NCBI GenBank assembly: GCA_023458355.1
Contig: JAEWZS010000101.1
Span: forward strand, 1-16,689
Length of the DNA: 16,689 nucleotides
Reading direction: 5' to 3'
Source of the DNA: Bacillota bacterium
GTDB taxonomy: Bacteria; Bacillota; Clostridia; Christensenellales; CAG-138
The position numbers and the translations under genes were made by a program. Positions 6,113 through 14,304 of the stretch are shown here, in pieces (the first letter of the stretch is position 1; the number at the start of each line of letters is the position of its first letter). The notes under the pieces are model-generated. The model was not told where the DNA came from. It did no database searches and was given only the letters and a program-made list of their open reading frames with translations.

Positions 6113-7852
6113 TTACCGTTTTTGTGATATACGCTTTACCTCCGCCTCATCCGGTGTCACATAGGCTGTTTTGTTGGTGGTATAAATTACCATACCCGGC
6201 TTTGCATGGGAGGGTTTTTTAACGTACTTGCGAGGTGTGTAGTCTACCGCGACATTAATCCCTTTGCGTGCCTTGCTGAAATATGCCGCTAAAAGCGCAG
6301 CCTCATAGAGCGTTTCTTTGCTCGGCTCTCCCCCGCTTTTTATGATGACATGTGATCCGGGAATATCCTTCACGTGGAGCCAAAAATCCTCGCCAGATGC
6401 AAATCGCAGTGTAAGTTAGTCATTTTGCGTGTTGTTGCGGCCGACATAGATTTCCGTGCCATCCAATGAGATATAGCATGCGGGTTTGGAAGGTGCGAGC
6501 CTTTGTGGCTTCTGACGTGTTTTTTCGCGCTTCACATAGCCGAGTGTTACAAGTTCCTCGTGAAGCTCGCTTAGCTCCGCATCGGTGCTGCATTTATCGA
6601 GGTTATCCAGCTGTCCCTCCAGATAGGAAAGCTCCTCAAGCGCCTGTTCGCGCTGCTTGACCGCCATCTCGCGCGCAGCTTTTGCCTTTTGGTACTTCTT
6701 AAAATAGCGTTGGGCATTATCGGACGGCGAATATTTAGGATCAAGCTTTACGCTAACCAATTGCGGCGGATCCTCATAGTAATTGAGAAGCACCGCTTCC
6801 GATACACCTCTTTTTATTGCGTGCAGATTGGCAGTAATAAGCTCCCCGAAAAGGCGTAGTTTTTCTGTTTCCTCGGCAGAACCGAGCGCATCGTTGTAAA
6901 GAGAAAGTTTTTTCTCTACACGTACTACGTTGTTCTGCAAAATTTTGCGGACGGATGTGCTGCGCCGCGCAATGCGCTCTGCGACGTCGAGCTGCTCGTA
7001 AAAGGCGTCAAGCGCCGCACCAAGCGTTTCCTCACGACGAACAGCTATTCCTTTAGGTATAAACGGATACACGCCCATGGGCTCTGAATATTCGTTGAGC
7101 GTTACGCAGGGCTCAAACCTTCCCTCTGCAAGCTTCGCATAAAATGCCTTGAGCGCTTTTACAAGTTCCTTCTTTTGCGCATCGGTCAATTGAGCTAGAT
7201 CGTTACTCTCTACCGTGCAAAACCCGAGACTTTGTGCCATAGCGGGTGAAAGGCCGAAAAATGCGTTCGACAACGCCTTATCGAGCCTGCCTTCGCCTTG
7301 AAGTGCTGAATAAAAGTCACCCTCTCCGGCAATAAGCGGGTTTTTCTTATCTTGCGGAGGCGGCGGAGCATAGGTAAGCCCCGGTAAAACAAAACGGACA
7401 TTCGATACCCCTGCGCCAACATGACGTGCCGCGTCGAGTATAACGTTTGCACCGTTTAGCAGTATGAGGTTTGAATGCTTCCCCATGATCTCGCACACAA
7501 GCGAGAAGGTTTCCATATCACCGAGCTCGTTTTCTGCTTCTATGCGAATGATGAGCGTTCTGTCAAGGTCGGGCTGCTCGACTAAAACGATGCGACCGCC
7601 TAAAATACGCCGCCGAAGGAGCATACAAAACATGGGTGCTTCAACCGGGTTGATTCGCTTTACGCTTGTAAGCTGCGCACGCCCATGTGCTGCGGAAGCC
7701 GAGAGTAAAAGCTTATGGGTTTCGCCACCGGCGCGGACATGCAGCAAAAGCTCGTCCTTTTCCGGTTGGTAAATTTTATCTATCTTTCCGCCGGTGAGCG
7801 CCGCACGTATCTCCGCCGCCGATGCACACAGGTTCAGCCCGTCCATTGCCAT
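6113..7852 (-). pseudogene. rqcH: rqcH (NFACT/FbpA family) interrupted by one in-frame TAA
   Basis: RqcH binds stalled 50S subunits and recruits tRNA-Ala to add C-terminal alanine tails in bacterial ribosome quality control; older names are FbpA and fibronectin-binding protein. The first 478 codons hold the NFACT-N domain (MDGLNL start, CEIMGKHSNLILLNG, and the functionally important Asp97-Arg98), a coiled-coil region around 290-450, and the start of NFACT-R (IYVGRNNTQND). Codon 479 (6418-6416) is TAA where relatives usually have Tyr. The same frame then continues with LTLRFASGEDFWLHVKDIPG and runs to a TAA at 6113. Total length is 580 codons, normal for the family, so there is no frameshift or deletion. 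The downstream part has no Shine-Dalgarno or good start. It may be a recent pseudogene, a sequence error, or leaky readthrough (TAA followed by C). The start ATG at 7852 has GAGGA seven bases upstream, overlapping the preceding gene's stop. Confidence 0.88.
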
Positions 7853-7861
7853 GAAAATTCC

Positions 7862-8614
7862 TCAAACAATTCTGTTTCTTAATACACCGATACCTGCGAT
7901 TTCAACCTCCACCGTGTCCCCGCGCTGCATGGAGCCAATACCTCCCGGCGTGCCCGTAAGCACCACGTCACCCGGCAGAAGCGTCATGCACGCGCTCATA
8001 TACGAAATGAGCGCGTCTATATCGTATGTCATCATGGAGGTGTTGGAGTTTTGTTTCGTCACCCCGTTAACGCGCGTTGCGATGTTCACATTTTGTGCGT
8101 CGAGCTCTGTCTCAATCCACGGCCCAAACGGACAGAAGGTATCATATCCTTTGCCGCGCGTCCATTGCGGATCACTTTTTTGGATATCGCGCGCGGTAAC
8201 ATCGTTGGCACAGGTATAACCGAAAATATACTCCTTTGCGTGTCCGATCTCCACCGCATGCGCACGTTTTCCGATGACAACGGCAAGCTCGCCCTCATAG
8301 TCAAGTCGGTTGCTGATTGTTGGGTATATTACATCGTCATCGTTTCCAACTGCGCAGGTGGAGGGCTTTAAGAACAAAAGCGGCTCCACAGGGTGGCCTT
8401 CCTTCATTTCCTCCGCATGCTCATAGTAGTTTTTGCCCACACAGACAAATTTCGTAGGCTCCGAGGGGTAAAGCAAAGTGACAGAAGAAATAGAATACTC
8501 CCTGCCGTCATAATTGATAGTTTCAAATGGAGTTCCAAGAAGGCGAAGGAGCTTGTCCTCCTTTAAAACCGCGTAAAAGACTTCGTCGCCATGCAAAGCG
8601 CGAACAAACCGCAT
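7862..8614 (-). CDS. Fumarylacetoacetate hydrolase-family protein, 250 aa
   Basis: Cytosolic FAH-fold enzyme of the HpaG/FAHD1 type (COG0179). The metal ligands are Glu107 and Glu109 in YEGELAVVIG and Asp138 in NDVTARD, with the same spacing as in FAHD1. FVCVGKNYYEHAEEM, KGYDTFCPFGPWI and LTGTPGGIG are conserved family words. Members act as hydrolases, isomerases or oxaloacetate/acylpyruvate decarboxylases, so the substrate here is open. I placed the start at the ATG at 8614, preceded by GGAGG and six to seven bases. A longer in-frame start at 8740 would overlap the upstream OB-fold gene and lacks homologous-looking sequence. The stop lies inside the rqcH Shine-Dalgarno region, nine bases before its ATG. 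Confidence 0.9.
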   Translation of the reverse strand: MRFVRALHGDEVFYAVLKEDKLLRLLGTPFETINYDGREYSISSVTLLYPSEPTKFVCVGKNYYEHAEEMKEGHPVEPLLFLKPSTCAVGNDDDVIYPTISNRLDYEGELAVVIGKRAHAVEIGHAKEYIFGYTCANDVTARDIQKSDPQWTRGKGYDTFCPFGPWIETELDAQNVNIATRVNGVTKQNSNTSMMTYDIDALISYMSACMTLLPGDVVLTGTPGGIGSMQRGDTVEVEIAGIGVLRNRIV

Positions 8615-8630
8615 AATATACCTCCAAATT

Positions 8631-9239
8631 TTACATTGTTTCAATGCAGGAGCATGACACCTCATAGGCCGTGCGCTCTGCGACGCTGCCGTCCTCGAGC
8701 GATTTTTGATAGATACGGCTTTGCAGCCTGCCGAGCACATGTAGCCTTGCGCCTACGGAAATATCCTTGGCAAAATGCGCGTTTCTTCCCCACGCGATAC
8801 AGGGAAGGTAATCGGACTTATTGTACGAACGGTTCACGGCGAGCAAAATGTCGCTGATCTCCCGCATGAAAGGTGTGGTGCGAAACATGACGGGCTTGCA
8901 CAAAAAACCCGAAAGATCCACCTCGTTTTGATGCGCCTCGCCCTCCGCCATTTCCGCTGCGCGAGCAAACACCGTGATTACAAGCCTGTTGGTGTTTTCC
9001 GCGCGCTTGTTGTACGAGCGAAGCTGCCCGTAAATGCGTATCTGCTCACCGACCTCCGGCATCCGCGGGCAAACGCGGTTGGGAATGGTGACGGGTAATA
9101 CATCCGCAACACCGCTCAAACGCAATACATTGAGCTTAATCGAATAAAACGCCTCTCCATAGAGCCTGTGGTCGAATTCCGCATCCTCACAAACCACGCC
9201 GCATACACACACGGAATTGTTTTCATTGGCTTTCATCAT
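8631..9239 (-). CDS. SSB-like protein, apparently two OB folds, 202 aa
   Basis: Probable single-stranded DNA-binding protein. The C-terminal half (about 107-202) is SSB-like: VDLSGFLCKPVMFRTTPF, then YLPCIAWGRNAHFAKDISVG and LHVLGRLQSRIYQ, with the aromatic and Trp-Gly residues usual in SSB. The N-terminal half (about 8-95) also looks like a divergent OB fold, with GEQIRIYGQLRSYNKR matching the GxxLxVxGxLxS element. There is no acidic DDDIPF-type tail; the protein ends in CIETM, so it is probably not the main replication SSB. AGGAG lies nine bases before the ATG at 9239 (a second ATG follows directly). It lies between parC and the FAH-family gene, probably in the same transcript. Confidence 0.72.
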   Translation of the reverse strand: MMKANENNSVCVCGVVCEDAEFDHRLYGEAFYSIKLNVLRLSGVADVLPVTIPNRVCPRMPEVGEQIRIYGQLRSYNKRAENTNRLVITVFARAAEMAEGEAHQNEVDLSGFLCKPVMFRTTPFMREISDILLAVNRSYNKSDYLPCIAWGRNAHFAKDISVGARLHVLGRLQSRIYQKSLEDGSVAERTAYEVSCSCIETM

Positions 9240-9240
9240 A

Positions 9241-9271
9241 GCTTTAGGCTCCTACATGTTGTTGCTAAAGC
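9241..9271 (-). promoter_or_regulatory. Hairpin holding the ribosome binding site of the SSB-like gene
   Basis: GCTTTAG and CTAAAGC on the complement (9271-9265 and 9247-9241) pair as a perfect 7-bp stem. The TAGGAG Shine-Dalgarno sits in the 17-base loop and the ATG one base after the stem. It could tune translation of the SSB-like gene. This is structure by eye only. Confidence 0.35.
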
Positions 9272-9291
9272 CTATGCAAAGCCTATCCGTG

Positions 9292-11709
9292 TTATGATTG
9301 TTTCTTGTATGCAACTGTCACAATGTCATCTAATATGCTCATCACAAGAAGGCTGCCTTTACCGGCGCGGTTGTCGATAAACACCTGCTCGGTGTTGAAA
9401 ACGGTCTTCGTGCCATGCAGCTGTTCCACCACAAAATCGAAGGGTTCGCGCACATAGAACGCTGCCGCGACACGCGTTCCGTTGGAGCCGTTCTTCTTGA
9501 AATCAAAAGCTTTAAGTCCCTTGCCGTTACGGCCCTGCACCTCGTGATCAAATACGAAACTCCTTTTTGCATAGCCGCGGTCGGTGATTGTGAGTATCTC
9601 TCCCTCGTCGTTAAGCTGTTCGAAGAACACTACGGAGTCGTGCTCCTCGAGCTTCATGCATTTCACGCCCGCACTCACGCGCCCCATCTGCGGCACGCTC
9701 TCAGCTTCAAAACGTATGCTCATGCCAAGTGCAGTGATAAGGAGTATATTCGTCTCGGTCTTTTTTTGTACGCCTAAGAGCTCATCATCGCCTTTGAGTG
9801 ATACCGCGACGATCCTTTTAGTTTTAGTTATATATTCCGATGCCGGTGTGCGCTTCACAAGCCCATACTTTGTAAAGAAGAACAGCTCGCCCTCTCCGCT
9901 TTCCTCAAAGCAGCTTACAATATGCTCGTCTTTTTCGAGCGCCAAAAGCGTATTGAGAAACACGGGCTTGGCATTTTGCCGCGTTTCTGCAATTTCATCT
10001 ACGCCAAGTGTAAAAGCGTTACCCAAGTTGCTGAACAGCTTGAGCTTTTTATCGGTATCCGTATCGAGAAGCGCCGTTACATTTTCGCCTTCGAGCTGTT
10101 CCGCGCTAAAGAGTCGTTTGGGAATGCGGCGGAATCTGTCACCGCCTAAAAGCGCTACCACGACATCCTCAACGACTTTGAGATCACTTTGCTCCACCAC
10201 GATCTCCGTCTCGCCGTTTATAAGCCTCGTGCGGCGCGGCACAGCATAGCTCTCCTTAATGGCAAGAAGCTCCTTTTTGATCACGCTGCGAAGTTTTTTG
10301 GGTGAATCGAGTATGGATAGAAGCTCCCCGATTAGCTTTTTAACTTCCTTGTATTCGCGCTCGATGGCAATCAATTCTAGGTTTGTGAGGCGCTGCAGCC
10401 TTAGGTCGAGAATGGCCTGCGCCTGTATCTCGGTAAGCTTGTAGCGCTCCATGAGCCCTTCTTTGGCGGCTTTTGGCGTTTTAGAGGCACGTATAAGGGC
10501 GATTACCTCATCGATATTCAAAACGGCAATGGTGAGCCCCTCGAGGATATGCTCACGCTTTCTCGCAGCATCGAGGTCAAAGCGCGTGCGGCGCGTCACA
10601 ACATCCTCCTGATGGCGAATGTAATGATCGAGAATTTCCAAAAGACCCATTTGCTGCGGCTTGCCGTTTGCGATGGCCACCATGTTGACACCGAAAGTAA
10701 GCTGTAAATCAGAATACTTATAAAGATATTGGAGTATTTTCTCGGCGTCCGCGTCTTTTTTTATTTCAATAACCGCACGTATACCCGTACGGTCGGATTC
10801 ATCGCGAATATCTGCGATGCCGGAGAACAAAAGTTTTTTCTCCTGGCTGACCTTTAGTATGTCCTCGAGCGCCTTTGCTTTGTTTACCTGATATGGGAAC
10901 TCGGTCACGACGATAAGCTTTTTGCCGTTTTTGAGCGTTTCAATCTCCGCGTGCGCGCGCATAGTCAGCTTGCCGCGGCCTGTTTCGTAGGCCACGCGTA
11001 TTTCATTGGAGCGGATAAGGTACGCACCCGTCGGGAAATCCGGGCACGGGAGTATCTTCATCATCTCGTCGAGCGACACATCAGGCTTGTCCATTCGGAG
11101 TAGCACGGCATCGATGGTTTCGCCCAAGTTATGCGGCGGTATGTTCGTAGCAAGCCCTACCGCAATGCCTGTAGCACCGTTTACAAGCAGGTTCGGGAAT
11201 CGGCCCGGCAGAAGATCGGGCTCCTTGAGAGAGTCATCAAAGTTCAAAACAAACTTCACGGTATCCTTGTCAAGATCGCGCAAAAGCTCGAGCGCCAGCG
11301 GGGCCATGCGCGCCTCGGTGTATCGCATGGCGGCTGCGGAATCTCCGTCGATGCTGCCGAAGTTACCGTGACCGTCCACAAGCGGTGATTGCATGTTGAA
11401 GTTTTGCGCCATGCGCACCATCGCATCGTATACGGATGTATCTCCGTGCGGATGGTATTTGCCCAAACAGTCTCCCACGATGCGCGCGCTCTTTTTATAT
11501 GGTTTGTCGGGCGTTAGGCCGAGTTCACTCATCGTGTAAAGGATGCGCCGCTGCACAGGCTTTAAGCCATCCTCCACGCGTGGAAGTGCGCGCTCCAATA
11601 TAACGTATTCCGCGTAAGGCATCATGGATTGGTGCATCACCTCGTCCATGGTCTTCGGGATGATGGTTTCTCCCAACGTGCCCGTGGGTTTATCCGTTTT
11701 CTTTGCCAT
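9292..11709 (-). CDS. parC: Type IIA DNA topoisomerase A subunit, probably topoisomerase IV (ParC), 805 aa
   Basis: Breaks and rejoins DNA while the partner ParE uses ATP. The winged-helix domain has GLKPVQRRILYTM (49-60) and the quinolone-region motif GKYHPHGDTSVYDAM, with Thr91 and Asp95 at the positions of GyrA Ser83 and Asp87. The catalytic pair is Arg129-Tyr130 in AAMRYTEARM. The tower and coiled-coil gate follow to about residue 490, then a beta-pinwheel C-terminal domain. The pinwheel has only a degenerate GyrA box (VQGRNGKG), which argues for topoisomerase IV over gyrase. The absence of dnaA, recF or other origin genes nearby also fits a second pair. GyrA cannot be excluded without phylogeny. 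Its ATG directly follows the parE stop with no gap. Confidence 0.85.
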   Translation of the reverse strand: MAKKTDKPTGTLGETIIPKTMDEVMHQSMMPYAEYVILERALPRVEDGLKPVQRRILYTMSELGLTPDKPYKKSARIVGDCLGKYHPHGDTSVYDAMVRMAQNFNMQSPLVDGHGNFGSIDGDSAAAMRYTEARMAPLALELLRDLDKDTVKFVLNFDDSLKEPDLLPGRFPNLLVNGATGIAVGLATNIPPHNLGETIDAVLLRMDKPDVSLDEMMKILPCPDFPTGAYLIRSNEIRVAYETGRGKLTMRAHAEIETLKNGKKLIVVTEFPYQVNKAKALEDILKVSQEKKLLFSGIADIRDESDRTGIRAVIEIKKDADAEKILQYLYKYSDLQLTFGVNMVAIANGKPQQMGLLEILDHYIRHQEDVVTRRTRFDLDAARKREHILEGLTIAVLNIDEVIALIRASKTPKAAKEGLMERYKLTEIQAQAILDLRLQRLTNLELIAIEREYKEVKKLIGELLSILDSPKKLRSVIKKELLAIKESYAVPRRTRLINGETEIVVEQSDLKVVEDVVVALLGGDRFRRIPKRLFSAEQLEGENVTALLDTDTDKKLKLFSNLGNAFTLGVDEIAETRQNAKPVFLNTLLALEKDEHIVSCFEESGEGELFFFTKYGLVKRTPASEYITKTKRIVAVSLKGDDELLGVQKKTETNILLITALGMSIRFEAESVPQMGRVSAGVKCMKLEEHDSVVFFEQLNDEGEILTITDRGYAKRSFVFDHEVQGRNGKGLKAFDFKKNGSNGTRVAAAFYVREPFDFVVEQLHGTKTVFNTEQVFIDNRAGKGSLLVMSILDDIVTVAYKKQS

Positions 11710-13683
11710 TTATACCGTCTCCCCTGCGGTTTTCTCAATCTTATCCTCGAACGAATCGACCTTGTTGAAGTTTGCGAACTCGCTGATGTATTCTTTGCGC
11801 GGGGCAACCTTATCGCCCATGAGAACGGTTACCATATGCTCCACGTCCGCGCCGTCCTCGATATCCACGCGCACGAGTGAGCGGTGATCGGGGTTCATGG
11901 TGGTTTCCCAAAGCTGCTCCGGGTTCATTTCACCTAAGCCCTTGTACCTTTGGAGCGTATAGCCTTTGCCTACCTCTTTAATGGTTTCTTGAAGCTCCTC
12001 GTCAGAATAGGCATAGCGCACGGTCGTGCCCCGCTGAACCTTGTAAAGCGGAGGCAGGCCTATGAACACATGCCCGTCGGTGATGAGTTCCCGCATATAG
12101 CGGTAGAAGAATGTCAAAAGGATGGCCCGTATGTGTGCACCGTCCTGATCGGCATCCGCGAGGATGATGATCTTGTTGTATTTGATGTTCATGATGTTGA
12201 AGTCCTCGCCGATGCCCGTTCCGATGGCGGTGATCATGGAACGGAACTCATCGTTTGCAAGCACCTGATCAAGTCGCTTTTTTTCTACATTGAGCGGCTT
12301 GCCGCGCAGTGGCAATATCGCTTGAAAGCGCCTGTCGCGACCCTGCTTGGCACTGCCGCCCGCGCTGTCGCCCTCCACGATAAATAGTTCATTGAGCATA
12401 GGATCGCGGCCTGTACAGCTTGAGAGCTTGCCGACGAGCGGAGCATTTTCAAGCTTGTTCTTCTCGCGAGCCACACTCTTTGCCTTGCGCGCTGCTTCGC
12501 GGGCCTTTGAAGCCTGCATGGCCTTTTCGGCAATCTTTGATGCGGTATCCGCGTTTTTGAGATCCTCCAAATACGGTGCAAGCTTTTCGGTTACAACGCT
12601 TTCCACGGCGGTACGCGCCTCGGTGTTACCCAGGCGCGTCTTGGTTTGACCTTCAAACTGTATTGTATGCATTTTCAAAGAAAGGATAGCTGTTAAACCC
12701 TCGCGAAAATCCTCGCCGGCGAGGGACGCGTCTTTATCCTTCAATATATCGTACTTGCGGCAATAGTCGTTAAGCACCTTGGTAAGCGCTGCTTTAAAGC
12801 CCGTTTCATGCGTGCCGCCTTCGGTGGTAGGGATATTGTTTACATAGGAGAATATGCTTTCGGCATAGCCATCGTTATGCTGGAGCGCAACCTCTACGAC
12901 GATGCCGTCCTTTTCGCCTTTGAAGCAGATGGGCGAATCGTAAACAGCCGTTTTATCTTCGTTGATGTATTTTACAAAATCACTAAGGCCGCCGTCGTAT
13001 TTGTATTCGCGCGTTTTTTTGTTTCCCCATTCGCGCTGGTCCTCAAGCCTGAAAAGCACGCCCTTATTGAGATAAGCAAGCTCGCGCAGGCGCTTTGCAA
13101 CGGTTTCAAAATGCATCTGCAGCGTTTCAAACACCCGTGCATCCGGCAAAAATGTTACTTTGGTACCCTGCTTGCGCGTGCGTCCCGTTTCGGTAAGTGG
13201 GCCCATAGCCTGTCCGGAGATTGTTTTGCCTTGAGAGTCGATATAGCTTCTGAACTTTTGCTCGTATATGCGACCCTCCGTGCAGACCTCCACATCTACA
13301 AATTCCGATAGCGCGTTTACAACTGATGCACCCACGCCGTGCAAGCCTCCCGAAAAGCCATAGGAGCTGTTGCCGAATTTACCTCCCGCGTGCAGCTTTG
13401 TAAATACCAGTTCTACGCCGCTGACGCCGTATTTTTCATGCATACCGACGGGTATGCCGCGCCCATTGTCCTGTACTGTCACGGTGTTGTCGCGATGCAG
13501 CGTTACGGAGATATCATCGGCATAGCCGTTTGCCGCCTCGTCTACGGCGTTGTCTACGATTTCCCAAAGCATATGGTGCAGGCCGCGCGCGCCTGTGCTG
13601 CCAATGTACATACCCGGCCTCGCACGAACAGCTTCCAGCCCTTCCATCACTTTGATATCGCTTACGCTATAGTCCTTCGCCAT
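11710..13683 (-). CDS. parE: Type IIA DNA topoisomerase B subunit, probably topoisomerase IV (ParE), 657 aa
   Basis: ATPase and TOPRIM subunit working with the ParC-like protein. The GHKL ATPase motifs are EIVDNAVDEA (Glu41 catalytic, Asn45 binds magnesium), DNGRGIPVG and GGLHGVGASVVNALS. The transducer Lys region is QTKTRLGN. The TOPRIM motifs are EGDSAGGSAKQGRDRRFQ and LADADQDGAHI. The C-terminus has RYKGLGEMNPEQLWETTMNP. The length is normal for GyrB/ParE of Gram-positives. The start is the ATG at 13683 with GGAGG four bases upstream; an in-frame start 63 bases earlier has no Shine-Dalgarno. The gene heads the leftward operon. A promoter at 13791-13819 gives a leader of about 100 nt. GyrB versus ParE cannot be settled by eye. 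Confidence 0.88.
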   Translation of the reverse strand: MAKDYSVSDIKVMEGLEAVRARPGMYIGSTGARGLHHMLWEIVDNAVDEAANGYADDISVTLHRDNTVTVQDNGRGIPVGMHEKYGVSGVELVFTKLHAGGKFGNSSYGFSGGLHGVGASVVNALSEFVDVEVCTEGRIYEQKFRSYIDSQGKTISGQAMGPLTETGRTRKQGTKVTFLPDARVFETLQMHFETVAKRLRELAYLNKGVLFRLEDQREWGNKKTREYKYDGGLSDFVKYINEDKTAVYDSPICFKGEKDGIVVEVALQHNDGYAESIFSYVNNIPTTEGGTHETGFKAALTKVLNDYCRKYDILKDKDASLAGEDFREGLTAILSLKMHTIQFEGQTKTRLGNTEARTAVESVVTEKLAPYLEDLKNADTASKIAEKAMQASKAREAARKAKSVAREKNKLENAPLVGKLSSCTGRDPMLNELFIVEGDSAGGSAKQGRDRRFQAILPLRGKPLNVEKKRLDQVLANDEFRSMITAIGTGIGEDFNIMNIKYNKIIILADADQDGAHIRAILLTFFYRYMRELITDGHVFIGLPPLYKVQRGTTVRYAYSDEELQETIKEVGKGYTLQRYKGLGEMNPEQLWETTMNPDHRSLVRVDIEDGADVEHMVTVLMGDKVAPRKEYISEFANFNKVDSFEDKIEKTAGETV

Positions 13684-13790
13684 GCTTCCTCCGCCAAAAA
13701 AGAAAATACCACATTTTGTGGAAACGTCCGCGAGCATGCGGAACATGTTGGTGTTTGCACCGAATTTTACCTGATGACCTTCTAGAATCC

Positions 13791-13819
13791 ATTATAATAT
13801 ATCCCGCGATTTTGGGCAA
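13791..13819 (-). promoter_or_regulatory. Promoter of the parE-parC operon
   Basis: On the complement, TTGCCC (13819-13814), a 17-bp spacer, then TATAAT (13796-13791). The -10 lies in the palindrome ATTATAAT (13791-13798), so a TATAAT also faces right, toward the small gene at 13859, though without a clear -35 on that side. Confidence 0.65.
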
Positions 13820-13858
13820 CTTAAGCATATCTTATTGCAACATTCTAAAAGGAGCTAT

Positions 13859-14299
13859 ATGGAAACGGATACCATCGATTTGCTCGATCAAATTTGCGAA
13901 AACGCACGGTTCGGCAAGAAGATGCTTGCCGCTCTCATCAAGGAAAGCGAAGACGGCAGCTTCCGAAACGCCCTCGCGGAGCATTTTGCGCGCTACCATA
14001 GCGTGCTCAACGAGGCGAAGGAGCTTCTTCATGCGGATAATGCGGCTTGTGCAAAAAGAAAAAAGCCGATGGAAGGCATCGGCAAATTTGCGCACATGGC
14101 GCTTTCTATGAACCTTTTAATAGATAAAACTTCGTCGCATATGGCGGAGATGGTCATGCAAGGCTCGCTATCCAATATCACGGATCTTGCGAGCGGTATG
14201 CGCACCTTTGCGGGTGCGGATCAAGAAGCCACTGCGCTCGGACGAAAATTCGTCGAGCAAGAGCAGGAGAATATCGGGCGCATGATAGATTATCTGTAA
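13859..14299 (+). CDS. Small helical protein of unknown function, 146 aa
   Basis: The sequence is almost entirely amphipathic helix, with no signal peptide or membrane segment: ETDTIDLLDQICENARFGKK, then an EHFARYHSVLNEAKELLHAD helix, then NLLIDKTSSHMAEMVMQGS and a C-terminal EQEQENIGRMIDYL. The layout suggests a four-helix bundle. It resembles uncharacterised clostridial proteins of about 140 residues with a conserved SHxAEMxxQGS element, which may be ferritin-like. It does not show a full set of ExxH iron ligands, so I assign no metal role. The start is the ATG at 13859 with AAGGAG four bases upstream. It diverges from parE and converges with the DUF4364 gene five bases away. The terminator of that gene appears to lie inside this one (14053-14083). 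Confidence 0.8.
   Translation: METDTIDLLDQICENARFGKKMLAALIKESEDGSFRNALAEHFARYHSVLNEAKELLHADNAACAKRKKPMEGIGKFAHMALSMNLLIDKTSSHMAEMVMQGSLSNITDLASGMRTFAGADQEATALGRKFVEQEQENIGRMIDYL
14053..14083 (-). terminator. Intrinsic terminator on the complement, inside the gene at 13859-14299
   Basis: A perfect 7-bp stem (14065-14071 with 14077-14083, 5-base loop) is followed on the complement by TTTTTTCTTTTT (14064-14053). On the plus strand the A-run precedes the hairpin, so only leftward transcripts are stopped. It is the first such structure after the DUF4364 stop at 14305, about 220 bases downstream. Confidence 0.7.
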
Positions 14300-14304
14300 T
14301 ACTT

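Noticed and set aside
6113..6373. Separate 86-aa gene after the rqcH stop
   Set aside because: The GTG start is the Val of the conserved HVKDIPG core and has no ribosome site; it is the tail of rqcH.
6416..6418. TAA reassigned to an amino acid in this organism
   Set aside because: Many other genes in the window end correctly at TAA (rpmB, amidohydrolase, gerM, parE, parC), so the code is standard.
12808..13311. Rightward 167-codon frame opposite parE
   Set aside because: It lies wholly antisense to the conserved parE coding sequence and has no recognisable domain.
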